Assembly (NCBI GenBank): GCA_942491525.1
Contig: CALOBW010000016.1
Location: 62,001-126,000 of the forward strand
Length of the DNA stretch: 64,000 nucleotides
Reading direction: 5' to 3'
DNA from: CAYWBU01 sp942491525
GTDB lineage: Bacteria > Desulfobacterota > Desulfomonilia > UBA1062
This document shows, in pieces, positions 17,669 through 26,054 of the stretch. The translations under genes and the position numbers were made by a program. Each line of letters opens with the position of its first letter. Positions within the stretch are counted from its first letter, which is position 1. The notes under the pieces were generated by a model. The model was not told the origin of the DNA. It made no database searches and worked only from the letters and a program-made list of their open reading frames with translations.

Positions 17669-19174
17669 TTGCTTTTATGTGACGCTTTGGTAAAGTCATT
17701 TATGATGAAATTTGCGGATGGTACTATGTCAAAAGCCTTGAAAGTTTGTTTGCTGATACTGTTGGTTGCGGGTGGTTTTATTATGCAGTCCGGCTCTGAT
17801 GCTCACCGTAACCTTGAGCTGGTGGGCGGGATGGCGGTTCAGTCCCAGATTATGAGCCGTTCTACCCTGGCCTATGTGATTGAGCAGAAGAGTGAGCTCG
17901 ATGTTATTGAACGCATGGAGCGGCTGCGGCGGAATTCACTGCTCTTCAAGTCAACGGCGCGCTATTTTGAAAACCTGGGCGGCAACCTGCGCAAGGTCGG
18001 CATTCAGGGCAGCGTGGTCAGCCGGGGTGATGAATATGAGATCGAGGTGCTTAAGAAGATCCAGCAGAATCCCGGGCCGGCAGGTCACTGGGGGCGTTCG
18101 GCCGACGGAGAGTTGCGCTACATTCTGCCGCTGATCGATGAGAATCGCACCCTGACAGGTGCTTACAGTCTGATTCTGCCGGGCCGCAGCCTCAGCTCCG
18201 CCGATCATCAGCGGGCCGCCAATCAAGCTTATGCCGATATCAGGAGTCGGCTCATGCTCTTGATGGAGGGCGGCGAATATTCTGGCAGAGAGTATAAGCG
18301 GGTCAGCAACTTTGAACTGCGGGATCAGCTGCTGGAGATTGAAAACCGGCTGCGGCCGGTGGCCAACGGCATGAATTCCATTTTTGAGAGCGATCTGGGC
18401 GTCGGGCTGGACGGCGTCATGGCGCAGAGCGCGCCGCTCTATGAGCAGATAGTGCTGGTGCAGCAGGCCTTTGAGAAGCGTCCCCGGCAGTTCAGATTGC
18501 TGATAGGCATATGGCTGGTGGCAATATTTCTGCTGGCCGTCTTTATACCCCGACCCCAGGCTGCACCACAGCTGGAGCCGGATAACCGGTTGTGGGATCT
18601 GCTGCTTGAGATCCAGGAGAGTGTTGAGACTATTAATTATGGTCTGCATACCCAGTCGCAGGTCTGCCAGAAGGACAGCGGGCTGCGTAATGAATCTTTT
18701 GATGAGATGGTCAGCCTGTTGAACAATGAGTGCGCCGACAGTCAGACTCTGCGTAAAACTTTAAATGCAGTTCAGGAACTGACCAATGTGGTGCAGCTGA
18801 TCAATGCCATGACTCTCAGAGTCAAGCTGCTGGCTATCAAAGGATCTGAAGAGATTGGCCTGCTCTATCAACCCTCCAAGGGTCTGGTGATGTTGGTCGA
18901 GGAGCTTAAAAATATTGCCCGTCAGACGGTTGCGGCTGCCGAGCAGATCACGCAGGTTATTGAGCATGCTGCCGCCGATGCCAAACAGGGCTCGCAGCTC
19001 TTGATCGACATTGAGTCTTCCCGGCTGCAGATTACGCAGATGCTCTCCGGCCTGGCCGAGCCCCGCACCCCTGAATGCCAGGTTGAGAGTTGCGCCATCA
19101 ATTCTCAGATCAGTGAGGCCCTGACAAATTTGCGCCAGCAGCTGGAACAGCTCGAATCAGGCGCCGTGGAGTAG
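17669..19174 (+). CDS. Degenerate chemoreceptor-like membrane protein
   Basis: 501 residues from the ATG at 17669; ATGs at 17702 and 17726 (MSKALKVCLLILLV) are equally plausible starts, and none has a clear ribosome site. Topology is that of a chemoreceptor: a membrane anchor, a ~230-residue periplasmic helical domain, a second membrane segment (~276-296, LLIGIWLVAIFLLAVF), then a helical cytoplasmic tail. Residues ~370-430 align with the MCP hairpin tip ('INAMTLRVKLLAIKGSEEIG', then 'VEELKNIARQTVAAAEQI' for 'aeEVR.LA..S..Aa.eI'), but most of the CheA/CheW-contact consensus is lost and the tail is short. Probably a divergent PilJ/MCP relative with an altered output. Confidence 0.6.
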   Translation: MLLCDALVKSFMMKFADGTMSKALKVCLLILLVAGGFIMQSGSDAHRNLELVGGMAVQSQIMSRSTLAYVIEQKSELDVIERMERLRRNSLLFKSTARYFENLGGNLRKVGIQGSVVSRGDEYEIEVLKKIQQNPGPAGHWGRSADGELRYILPLIDENRTLTGAYSLILPGRSLSSADHQRAANQAYADIRSRLMLLMEGGEYSGREYKRVSNFELRDQLLEIENRLRPVANGMNSIFESDLGVGLDGVMAQSAPLYEQIVLVQQAFEKRPRQFRLLIGIWLVAIFLLAVFIPRPQAAPQLEPDNRLWDLLLEIQESVETINYGLHTQSQVCQKDSGLRNESFDEMVSLLNNECADSQTLRKTLNAVQELTNVVQLINAMTLRVKLLAIKGSEEIGLLYQPSKGLVMLVEELKNIARQTVAAAEQITQVIEHAAADAKQGSQLLIDIESSRLQITQMLSGLAEPRTPECQVESCAINSQISEALTNLRQQLEQLESGAVE

Positions 19175-19176
19175 AT

Positions 19177-19833
19177 ATGCCGCTCGATCAAATTCAAACA
19201 CTCAATATCAAAGGTTTTCTGGATCATGAAGAGGGCCTCAGACTGCATGAACTGGCCAGCCTGTGCGACGGCCCCTGCCTGGAGATCGGCGGCTACTGCG
19301 GGCTCTCCACCGCCTACCTCGGTCTGGGATGCCGCCAGAGTGGCAATATGCTGTATTCAATAGATCACCATCGCGGCTCAGAGGAGCAGCAGCCCGGCCA
19401 GGAGTACTTTGATCCGGAAATTTTCGACGAGCGCGAGCAGAAGGTTGACACCTTCCGTCTCTTCAGGCGCACCCTTGATCAGCTCAACCTGAATGACAGC
19501 GTGATTCCCGTGGTTACCTCCTCCCAGCAGGCCGTGCGCCACTGGGCAACGCCCCTGAGTCTGCTCTTCATCGACGGCGGCCACAGCTACTATGACGCCT
19601 TCAGCGACTTCTCCGCCTGGCTGACCCATGTCAGGCCTGGCGGCTATCTCGTCATCCATGACATCTTTCTGGACGTTAATGAGGGCGGCCAGGCCCCGCG
19701 CTTTCTGATGCAGCGCGCCCTTGATTCGCGCCTATTCAAGGAGGTCGGCCTCTATAAGACTCTGGGCGTGCTTAAACGGCTGGAGATCGGTGAGGTGCCG
19801 GATGATATTCTGGCGATTCGGGATTGGGGTTAG
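19177..19833 (+). CDS. Class I SAM-dependent methyltransferase
   Basis: 218 residues. SAM-binding motif I 'GPCLEIGGYCGLSTAYLG' at ~30-47, an acidic residue ending strand 2 (SIDHHRG), 'LLFIDGGHSYYDAFSDF' at ~130-146 and 'VRPGGYLVIHDI' at ~155-166. This is the Methyltransf_24 type, seen in sugar and O-methyltransferases. It begins two bases after the preceding receptor-like gene, so they are probably co-transcribed. It lacks CheR features, so it is not an MCP methyltransferase. Substrate unknown. Confidence 0.85.
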   Translation: MPLDQIQTLNIKGFLDHEEGLRLHELASLCDGPCLEIGGYCGLSTAYLGLGCRQSGNMLYSIDHHRGSEEQQPGQEYFDPEIFDEREQKVDTFRLFRRTLDQLNLNDSVIPVVTSSQQAVRHWATPLSLLFIDGGHSYYDAFSDFSAWLTHVRPGGYLVIHDIFLDVNEGGQAPRFLMQRALDSRLFKEVGLYKTLGVLKRLEIGEVPDDILAIRDWG

Positions 19834-19895
19834 GGCGATTGGATGGGCTTAGGTGTATATGTATATGGCAGTTATGTGCAGTTTAAAATCTGGGG

Positions 19896-20120
19896 ATGAT
19901 TGAAGTGAAATTAATAACTGTAATTCTAAGAGGCTCTGCTGTGGCCATTTCATGGATTCTCGGGTTGCTAGCTTTGGTCTGGGGAATATTCAGTTTATTC
20001 GGTGGCCCTGATCCGGGAGCGGGATCTGGCTATGAAGGATTCATGTATGGATTTTTATTTTTTGGCTTAGGAGTTGCCGCGATCTACTTGGGTCGCTTTA
20101 TTGCAAATCTCAATTCGTAG
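19896..20120 (+). CDS. Small membrane protein
   Basis: 74 residues with two hydrophobic segments (~8-35 and ~48-68) separated by a Gly/Pro-rich loop (GGPDPGAGSGYEG). Possible TTG/ATG starts upstream were not preferred. No family recognised. Its TAG stop (20118-20120) lies inside the left inverted terminus of the small repeat element at 20117-20194, so the present C-terminus may have been set by that insertion. Confidence 0.5.
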   Translation: MIEVKLITVILRGSAVAISWILGLLALVWGIFSLFGGPDPGAGSGYEGFMYGFLFFGLGVAAIYLGRFIANLNS

Positions 20121-20194
20121 GTCGGCTAGAAGAATGAAAGCCGACATTTGTTTCAAGGCCCCTGTCGGGTTTCGCAAGCTCAACACCGACCTAC
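20117..20194. repeat. REP/MITE-like palindromic element
   Basis: A 78-base element bounded by perfect 9-base inverted termini, GTAGGTCGG (20117-20125) and CCGACCTAC (20186-20194). Inside are two further GTCGG/CCGAC pairings: GTCGGCT(20121-20127)/AGCCGAC(20139-20145) and GTCGG(20164-20168)/CCGAC(20186-20190). The right half, 'GTCGGGTTTCGCAAGC', resembles REP-type elements scattered in proteobacterial genomes. No transposase is present; only one copy was found in the window. Confidence 0.6.
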
Positions 20195-20352
20195 ATTAGA
20201 TCAATCCAAGCTCCACATAACTAGCCATCATCTACACTCTCAATCTACCGGATTAATACGCCCAATCAGTGATTTATCGCAAGTCTACCGCTCACACCTT
20301 GCCTACCATAGTCTCGACACTATTATTCCTTAAAACATTTAAGGGAGGTAGT

Positions 20353-20667
20353 ATGAAGAGGACAATTACGCTGTTGGTGGTGTTGGTGGCTTTTGTGCTG
20401 GGAGGTTGTGCGGCTGGTGTTCAGCCGGTAACGGGTATGCTCTATTCAGATGTTAAGGGTGCCTACGGGGCGACGGAGAGCCCGATGTATAGCAAGGTTG
20501 GTGAAGCTACGGCCACATCGATCCTGGGTATTGTGGCAACTGGTGATGCCAGCATAGAAGCGGCCTGCAAGAGTGCCGGAATTACCAAGATTCATCATGT
20601 TGATTATCATACGACGAATATCCTGGGAATTTATGCGACCCATACGGTCTACGTCTACGGCAAGTGA
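20353..20667 (+). CDS. TRL-like small lipoprotein
   Basis: 104 residues from the ATG at 20353, selected over an upstream in-frame ATG because AAGGGAGG lies just before it and the product then begins with a lipoprotein signal, lipobox LGGC (Cys ~19). The mature part ('GMLYSDVKGAYGATE', 'ATATSILGIVATGDASIEAACKSAGITKIHHVDY', 'TNILGIYATHTVYVYG') matches the TRL (tRNA-associated locus)-like family of small lipoproteins. Function unknown. Followed at once by an intrinsic terminator. Confidence 0.85.
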   Translation: MKRTITLLVVLVAFVLGGCAAGVQPVTGMLYSDVKGAYGATESPMYSKVGEATATSILGIVATGDASIEAACKSAGITKIHHVDYHTTNILGIYATHTVYVYGK

Positions 20668-20673
20668 GCAAAG

Positions 20674-20699
20674 GGCCGGCTATTCAGCCGGCCTTTTTT
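20674..20699 (+). terminator. Intrinsic terminator after TRL-like gene
   Basis: GGCCGGC (20674-20680), loop TATTCA, GCCGGCC (20687-20693), then six Ts. A 7-bp GC stem plus T run is a classical rho-independent terminator. The stop codon of the convergent radical SAM gene (20680-20682) lies in this hairpin. Confidence 0.9.
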
Positions 20700-22239
20700 C
20701 TAGATAATCCCGCTGGTTGTTGTGTGTCCAGAACCAGCCGTCTGGCGAATCCTTGATGAACCCCTTATCGATCAGGCTCTGGATAGTTATCTGAACAAAG
20801 TTCTTCTCATTATCGGTCTCTGCCGCAACTCGTCGGCACAGCTCGTTCAGGCTCAATGGTGCACTATCCTCGATTAGATCCTGGCTCAGAATGTCGAAGA
20901 TCAGCTGCATGCGGGCGTAGCCCTCAACCATCATGACTTCGCGCTCGCTTGCCAGACCTTGCGCGTAGCGCTGTTCGACCTCGGCCCATTCGGCCTTCTG
21001 GACTGCTTCGCAGGACTCGACAAAAGCGGCCATCTCGGCCGCTGAAAGCTGCGAAGTCTGCACTATGGGCTGGTTGGCGTCATAGCGGTTGTAGTCGTCG
21101 GTCAGGATCTCGAGGTCGTAGTCATGGATGTTATCCAGGATGCAGGTGCCGGGAAAGGGGGCCAGGAAGTGGTAGCCGTGGGCGATATCCAGTTCCGCCG
21201 CAAAGGCTCTGCTGTCCTGCAGGGTCTGCCGGTTTTCGCCGGGCAGGCCGACGATGAAGGATGCGTGGGCATTTATGTCCAGCTGCTTGCAGCAGCGAAT
21301 CGCCTCTCTGGCCTGGTCGAGAGTGATGCCTTTGCGCACCACCTTGAGCATTTCGCTGTTGCCGGATTCGATGCCGAAGCTGATGCTGTCGCAGCCGGCG
21401 GCCATCATGATCTGCAGGATCTCCTCATTGATGGTGTTGACCCTTGAGAAGGCGCTCCAGCTGAATTTGAGTCCGCGCCGGAGGATCTCGCTGCAGAAGG
21501 CTTTGACGCGGGCCTTGTTGGCGGTGAAGAGGTCATCGGCAATATTGATACGGTCGATGCCGTAAGCCAGGATGTGTTCAATCTCATCGACCACCGAGAT
21601 GGGGTCGCGGTAGCGCACCTTGTAGCCGACCATTTTGCGCCCCAGGCAGAAGATGCACTTGTTGGGGCAGCCGCGGCTGGTGATGATGGAGACCGGGAAG
21701 CCCAGGGCCTGGTAGCGTGACATGGGCAGCAGGTGGCGGGCGGGCAGCGGCAGCTGCTCCAGATCTTCGATCAGCGGGCGGGCTCCGGTGTTGATTATCT
21801 GGTCTCCATCGCGAAAAGCAAGGCCCTTGATATCGGCCCAGCGAGCCGATCCGCAAACTACCTCACGGATTGTCTCCTCACCTTCGCCGATGAAGATCAG
21901 GTCGATGTCGGGATAGTTGTTGAGGGTCTCTGCTGCGGCATAGCTGACGTGAGGGCCGCCCATGATGGTTGTGGCGCCGGGGCAGAATTTTTTGGCCTGG
22001 GATAGGATCTCGGCTGCACCCTTGAAGTTCATGGTTACCGAATTGGTGCCGATGATGTCGGGTCTGAAATCCTCCAGGGCCTTTCTGAGTTTCGCCGGCC
22101 GGTACTGGCTGACGATGTAGTCAAGCATTATGACATCGCAGCCGGCCTCTTCAAAGGCGGCGGCCACATAGGTCAGGCCGAGCGGGGGTGAGGGTGCTTC
22201 GGCCAGCGGGTAGGGCGGGGCAATCAGGACGACGCGCAT
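20680..22239 (-). CDS. B12-binding-domain radical SAM protein
   Basis: 519 residues. Residues ~1-140 are a cobalamin-binding-like Rossmann domain ('PPYPLAEAPSPPLGLTYVAAAFEEAG', 'IMGGPHVSYAAAETL', 'IGEGEETIREV'). The radical SAM core follows, with the [4Fe-4S] ligands in 'SRGCPNKCIFC' (~190-200) and downstream 'INIADDLFTANK' and 'SFGIESGNSEML'. The last ~90 residues (from about 'DILSQDLIEDSAPLSLNEL') look like a winged-helix domain with 'LIDKGFIKDSPDGWFW', unusual for the family. Class members catalyse methylations and ring rearrangements of lipids and cofactors. Last gene of a five-gene minus-strand operon. Confidence 0.88.
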   Translation of the reverse strand: MRVVLIAPPYPLAEAPSPPLGLTYVAAAFEEAGCDVIMLDYIVSQYRPAKLRKALEDFRPDIIGTNSVTMNFKGAAEILSQAKKFCPGATTIMGGPHVSYAAAETLNNYPDIDLIFIGEGEETIREVVCGSARWADIKGLAFRDGDQIINTGARPLIEDLEQLPLPARHLLPMSRYQALGFPVSIITSRGCPNKCIFCLGRKMVGYKVRYRDPISVVDEIEHILAYGIDRINIADDLFTANKARVKAFCSEILRRGLKFSWSAFSRVNTINEEILQIMMAAGCDSISFGIESGNSEMLKVVRKGITLDQAREAIRCCKQLDINAHASFIVGLPGENRQTLQDSRAFAAELDIAHGYHFLAPFPGTCILDNIHDYDLEILTDDYNRYDANQPIVQTSQLSAAEMAAFVESCEAVQKAEWAEVEQRYAQGLASEREVMMVEGYARMQLIFDILSQDLIEDSAPLSLNELCRRVAAETDNEKNFVQITIQSLIDKGFIKDSPDGWFWTHNNQRDYLEKRPAE

Positions 22240-22240
22240 T

Positions 22241-22963
22241 TCAGTCTCCTCGTTTGGGCCACAGGACTGATCTGATCCAGCCCGGGATGGTATTGCCGGC
22301 CAGCATGTTGCGGTCCAGCTGGTCGATATCGCTGTTGAGGGCGGCCATATCGGCGAACCAGTCCGCGCGGGTCATGCTGATCTTGCCGGGGTCGATCTCC
22401 TTGACGATTTTGGCCGGATTGCCGGCCACGACCACGTTGGGCGGCACATCCTTGGTGACCACTGCGCGGGCACCCACGATGGAGTTGTCGCCGATGGTGA
22501 CGCCCTTGCAGACGATGGCTCCATCGGCGATCCAGACGTTGTTGCCGATCACGACCGGGGCGTGCTGCTCCTCCATGTTGATGCGGTCGTAGATGCCGTG
22601 CCAGTCGGAGTCGGTTATGTAGGCGCTGCTGGCCAGCATGCAGCTGTGGCCGATCGTAATGGAGTTGGCCGAACTGATGCGCACTCCGGGGCAGATCAGG
22701 CAGTAGTCGCCGATCTCGATCCGGCCCATGTTTTCACCGGCCGCCCAGATGGTGAAGCGCACCTTGTGGTCGGCCGAGGTGATGACATTGGCGCAGCGGC
22801 CGAGTGATACGGGGCCGCCGAAGATCTCGACGTGCCAGGGCTTCATGAAGGTGTAGTCCGGCCCGAGATATGAGAATTGGGGGGCGATGAAGTGCCTGAC
22901 GTACCAGTCGCGGAAGATCAGGTCAAGTTTCTTGATGTAGTATGGGCGGTGATCTCTAAGCAA
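22241..22963 (-). CDS. Hexapeptide-repeat acyltransferase
   Basis: About 240 residues if translation starts at TTG 22961-22963, preceded by TAGGA; there is no ATG before residue ~41. The frame stays open a further 600 bases upstream, but that part overlaps the next gene in another frame and has no coding character. The C-terminal half is a left-handed beta-helix acyltransferase: 'IEIGDYCLICPGVRI', 'ITIGHSCMLASSAYI', 'VVIGNNVWIADGAIV', 'VTIGDNSIVGARAVV', 'DVPPNVVVAGNPAKIV'. It probably O-acetylates a sugar or lipid headgroup. It begins within nine bases of the upstream gene's stop. Confidence 0.8.
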   Translation of the reverse strand: MLRDHRPYYIKKLDLIFRDWYVRHFIAPQFSYLGPDYTFMKPWHVEIFGGPVSLGRCANVITSADHKVRFTIWAAGENMGRIEIGDYCLICPGVRISSANSITIGHSCMLASSAYITDSDWHGIYDRINMEEQHAPVVIGNNVWIADGAIVCKGVTIGDNSIVGARAVVTKDVPPNVVVAGNPAKIVKEIDPGKISMTRADWFADMAALNSDIDQLDRNMLAGNTIPGWIRSVLWPKRGD

Positions 22964-22971
22964 AACTGATC

Positions 22972-24069
22972 CTAAAGGGTGCGTTCCTGTCTGCGTTCGC
23001 TGATGCTGATGACCTTGGGAAATGTATGGGGATGGACGCCCTGGCTCATCTCCCAGAAGGCGTGGGTGAAGAGGCGGCAGGCCGGTGTCAGCTGGTAGAG
23101 CACGTCGGCGGCCATGATCACGGCGGCATTGGTCCAGCTGAGCTTCTCCTCGGGCCAGATTACGCCGTCCGGGAAGGTGACGCCGCACCAGTAGGAGCCG
23201 TCGTCGTAGCAGTGGCTGGATACCCAGCCAAAGATTTTTCTGGCCAGCTTGCTGTTGCCGGTGGCGGCGATGGCCATGATCAGTTCGGAAGATTCCGCCA
23301 CCGTGACCCAGGGGCTGTCGGAGACGCAGCGTACGCCTAGGTTTTCTACCATGAATTTGTTCCAGCAGCTGTCGAGGCGCGCTTCGGCGGCCTTGCCGGT
23401 GATGGCGCCGGTCAGGATCGGGTAGAACCAGTCCATGGAGTAACGGGCCTTCTCCTGGTTGAAGACTTGAGGCTTGTTGCGGATGGCGTTGCCCAGCCGG
23501 TCCATGGCGATTTCCCAGTGGGGGCGTTCCAGGCCCAGGATCGAGGCGCAGGCCAGGGCGCACTTGAGGCTCATGAATATGGAGCTGCAGCCGGTCAGCA
23601 GCGCCATCGGGTCAATGATGCCGTTAACGTTGCGGGCCCAGTAGATCTCGCCGCTTTCAGCCTGCAGTTCAAGGGCATATTCGATGCCGCGTTCAACGCT
23701 GGGCCAGATCTCTTTGAGGAACTTTTTGTCATGGGTGATCAGGTAGTGGTGGTAGACGCCGACGGCGATGTAGGTGGACTGGTTGGACTCTTTGGTGTCG
23801 TCAAGGATCTCGCCGTTCTTGTAAGCCGAGGACCAGCTGCCGTCTTCGAGCTGGATTGAGGCCAGCCATCTGAAGGCCCGCTGGGCCTCGTCTACGTAGC
23901 CGGCGATGCTCAGGCCGATGGCTGACTCCACATGATCCCAGGGGTCGGTCTTGCCGCCCTCATGCCAGGGGATCTCGCCGGAGGCCTTCTGTTCGCGCAG
24001 GATGGCATCGGCGATGATGTCGATATCAATGGGCGCCGGGTTGATGGGATGCAGCAGTTCAAGTTCCAT
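22972..24069 (-). CDS. Phenyltransferase/prenyltransferase-like alpha-helical barrel protein
   Basis: 365 residues. Repeated helical-hairpin motifs ('DPWDHVESAIGLSIAGYVDEAQRAFRWLASIQLEDGSW', 'GIEYALELQAESGEIYWA', 'FGWVSSHCYDDGSYWCG') are typical of alpha/alpha-barrel proteins annotated as 'phenyltransferase domain' or terpene-cyclase/glycosidase-like. The 'LxDGSW' and 'DDGSYW' repeats resemble QW-like motifs of squalene cyclases, but no DxDD or DxDTAE acid motif is seen. Cytoplasmic (no signal). It overlaps the methyltransferase gene by 11 bases. Role inferred only from the operon, which looks like glycan or lipid modification. Confidence 0.75.
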   Translation of the reverse strand: MELELLHPINPAPIDIDIIADAILREQKASGEIPWHEGGKTDPWDHVESAIGLSIAGYVDEAQRAFRWLASIQLEDGSWSSAYKNGEILDDTKESNQSTYIAVGVYHHYLITHDKKFLKEIWPSVERGIEYALELQAESGEIYWARNVNGIIDPMALLTGCSSIFMSLKCALACASILGLERPHWEIAMDRLGNAIRNKPQVFNQEKARYSMDWFYPILTGAITGKAAEARLDSCWNKFMVENLGVRCVSDSPWVTVAESSELIMAIAATGNSKLARKIFGWVSSHCYDDGSYWCGVTFPDGVIWPEEKLSWTNAAVIMAADVLYQLTPACRLFTHAFWEMSQGVHPHTFPKVISISERRQERTL

Positions 24070-24784
24070 AGTTGCCGTCCTTTTCCAGATAGAGCACGAT
24101 GCTCTTGGACATGATCGGATTGAGCAGTTTGTCCAGGGCGCGGGTCAGGAAGGGCTTCTGCATGATGTCCCAGACCAGGAAGCGGTGGTAGAGCTTGGCT
24201 GGCCAGGCATCGTCGTTCTTGTGGCCGACGGCGCATTTGATCCACCAGTAGGGTGAATGCAGGGCGTGGGCGGTGCCGCTGCCCTTGAGCTGGGCGCCGG
24301 CGCGGCGCAGCAGGCGGATGAGCTGCTTTTTCTGGTAGATGCGCACATGGCCGCCCTCCTCATTGTGATACTCTTCGGAGAGCGCCCAGCAGATGCGCTC
24401 GGGGGTGTAGCGCGGTACGCTGACCACCAGCGAACTGCCGGGCTTGAGTACGCGCACGATCTCTTTGGCGGCGTTCTCATGGTCGGGAATGTGCTCCATG
24501 ACCTCGGAACAGATCACAATATCAAAGGTGTTGTCGGCGAAGGGCAGGCGGGTTATGTCGCCGCCGGCCACCAGGCCGTGGCCGCCGCCGTCTTGACCCT
24601 CTTTCTGCATGATCCTGAGGGTGTTCTTGGATGTGATCAGGTCGTCAAATTTCATGTCGATGCCGACCACGTCGGCACCTTTACGGCGGAAAGCCTCGCC
24701 CAGGTGGCGGCCGGGGCCGCAGCCCGCATCCAGCACGCGATAACCGGGTTTGAAGTTTAGTCTGTTAAAGTCAACTGTTAGCAT
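24059..24784 (-). CDS. Class I SAM-dependent methyltransferase
   Basis: About 241 residues from the ATG at 24782-24784, preferred over the frame's first ATG (24811) because GAGAGG precedes it and 'MLTVDFNRLNFKPGYRVLDAGCGPGRHLGEAF' is a natural start. Motif I is LDAGCGPGRH; 'VVGIDMKFD', 'LPFADNTFDIVICSEVMEHI' and 'VLKPGSSLVVSVPRY' complete a UbiE/Methyltransf_11-type fold. It overlaps the glycosyltransferase stop by 14 bases. The C-terminal ~70 residues are additional and may be substrate-specific. Confidence 0.88.
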   Translation of the reverse strand: MLTVDFNRLNFKPGYRVLDAGCGPGRHLGEAFRRKGADVVGIDMKFDDLITSKNTLRIMQKEGQDGGGHGLVAGGDITRLPFADNTFDIVICSEVMEHIPDHENAAKEIVRVLKPGSSLVVSVPRYTPERICWALSEEYHNEEGGHVRIYQKKQLIRLLRRAGAQLKGSGTAHALHSPYWWIKCAVGHKNDDAWPAKLYHRFLVWDIMQKPFLTRALDKLLNPIMSKSIVLYLEKDGNYGT

Positions 24785-26054
24785 TGAGGGCCTCTCTATA
24801 GACAGCGTCAACCGTTAGGGCATGATTGTGCCAGGTGAAGATCTGGTGGGCACGTTCATAGCCAGCTTCGGCCAGCTGCTTGCGTTTCTCTGGATTATCA
24901 AGCAGATCGATGATTGCGTCGCGCAGTGCCGTGGAGTCGGCCGGCGGAACCAGGATGCCGGCATCGCCGACCACCTCGGGCAGGGCGCCGCCGGTGGTGC
25001 TGATCACGGGCACGCGGCAGGCCATGGCCTCGCTGGCGGGCATGCCGAAACCCTCATAAAGCGAGGGTACCACGGCCAGGGTGGCCTCGGCATAGTAGCC
25101 GGCGAACTCCTCGTCTCTGATGCGGCCGGTGAAGGTGATGGTATCGCTCATGTTGAGTTTATCCACCAGCTGCTCGATCTGACCGCCCTGCTTGGGTTGA
25201 CCGATGACCAGCAGTTCGATCGGTCGCTGCTGACGGATCTCATGGACGGCCTCAATCAGGTAGCGCAGCCCCTTAAGCGGGGTGTCGGCGCTGTTGGTGA
25301 CCATGATCCGGTGAGGGTGGCGTTTAATATGGGACAGCGGGTGGAAGACGTTGAAGTTGATGCCGTTGGGCGCCACATGAAATTTGGCTTCAGCTGCGCC
25401 GAAATCTTTGCAGATGTCGCGTTTGGAAGCCTCTGAGACCGTGATGACATGCTCCAGCCGCCGGGTAACCTTCATCTGCATGGAGAGGAATGAGTACCAG
25501 CGGTAGCGCCAGAATTTCTGCCAGGGCCATTTCTGGGCCTTGACGTCCATGTCGCGGTCCTTGGTGATGGGGTGGTGGAAGGTTGCCACCACCGGGATTC
25601 CCAGGTCCTGCATCTTGAGCAGTCCGTAGGCCAGGCACTGGTTGTCATGGATTATGTCGTAGCGTCTGGGATGGGCTTTGATGAAGTTGTAGGCCCGCAT
25701 GCCAAAGGTCAGCATCTCGGGAAAGCCGCCGCTGGAGGTCAGAAGCCACTCCAGCATGTTGATCGGATCTTTGAGCTCATGCAGACTGGGCAGCCTGAAG
25801 AGGTCGTCGGGATTGTAGAGATCCAGGCTGGGCAGTTTATGCAGGGTTATGTCATCATCCAGAACCGGGTAGGGCTGGCCGGAGATGACTTCAACCTTGT
25901 GGCCCAGATCCGCCAGGGCTCTTGCAAGACGTTTTATATAGACACCCTGACCGCCACTGGTGGGTTTGCCTCGATAGCTGAGCAGACAGACCTTCAGGGG
26001 CTGGCCGGTCTCCTCAAATGCTTCCAACGGAAGGCTCTGTTCCAACTGCATCAT
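24771..26054 (-). CDS. GT4-family glycosyltransferase
   Basis: 427 residues. GT-B fold: N-terminal 'KVCLLSYRGKPTSGGQGVYIKRLARALADLGHKVEVISG' and C-terminal 'VVPSLYEGFGMPASEAMACRVPVISTTGGALPEVVGDAGILVPPADS', the classical GT4 nucleotide-sugar site with the E-x7-E pair in 'EGFGMPASEAMA'. It probably transfers a sugar in the cytoplasm to a lipid or glycan. First gene of the operon that continues leftward to the radical SAM gene. A promoter candidate lies at 26129-26157. Confidence 0.92.
   Translation of the reverse strand: MMQLEQSLPLEAFEETGQPLKVCLLSYRGKPTSGGQGVYIKRLARALADLGHKVEVISGQPYPVLDDDITLHKLPSLDLYNPDDLFRLPSLHELKDPINMLEWLLTSSGGFPEMLTFGMRAYNFIKAHPRRYDIIHDNQCLAYGLLKMQDLGIPVVATFHHPITKDRDMDVKAQKWPWQKFWRYRWYSFLSMQMKVTRRLEHVITVSEASKRDICKDFGAAEAKFHVAPNGINFNVFHPLSHIKRHPHRIMVTNSADTPLKGLRYLIEAVHEIRQQRPIELLVIGQPKQGGQIEQLVDKLNMSDTITFTGRIRDEEFAGYYAEATLAVVPSLYEGFGMPASEAMACRVPVISTTGGALPEVVGDAGILVPPADSTALRDAIIDLLDNPEKRKQLAEAGYERAHQIFTWHNHALTVDAVYREALNANS

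Noticed and set aside
22964..23563. Open extension of the acyltransferase frame (440 residues in all)
   Set aside because: The extra part overlaps the phenyltransferase-like gene in another frame and is Pro/Arg/His-rich with no family pattern, as expected for a shadow frame.
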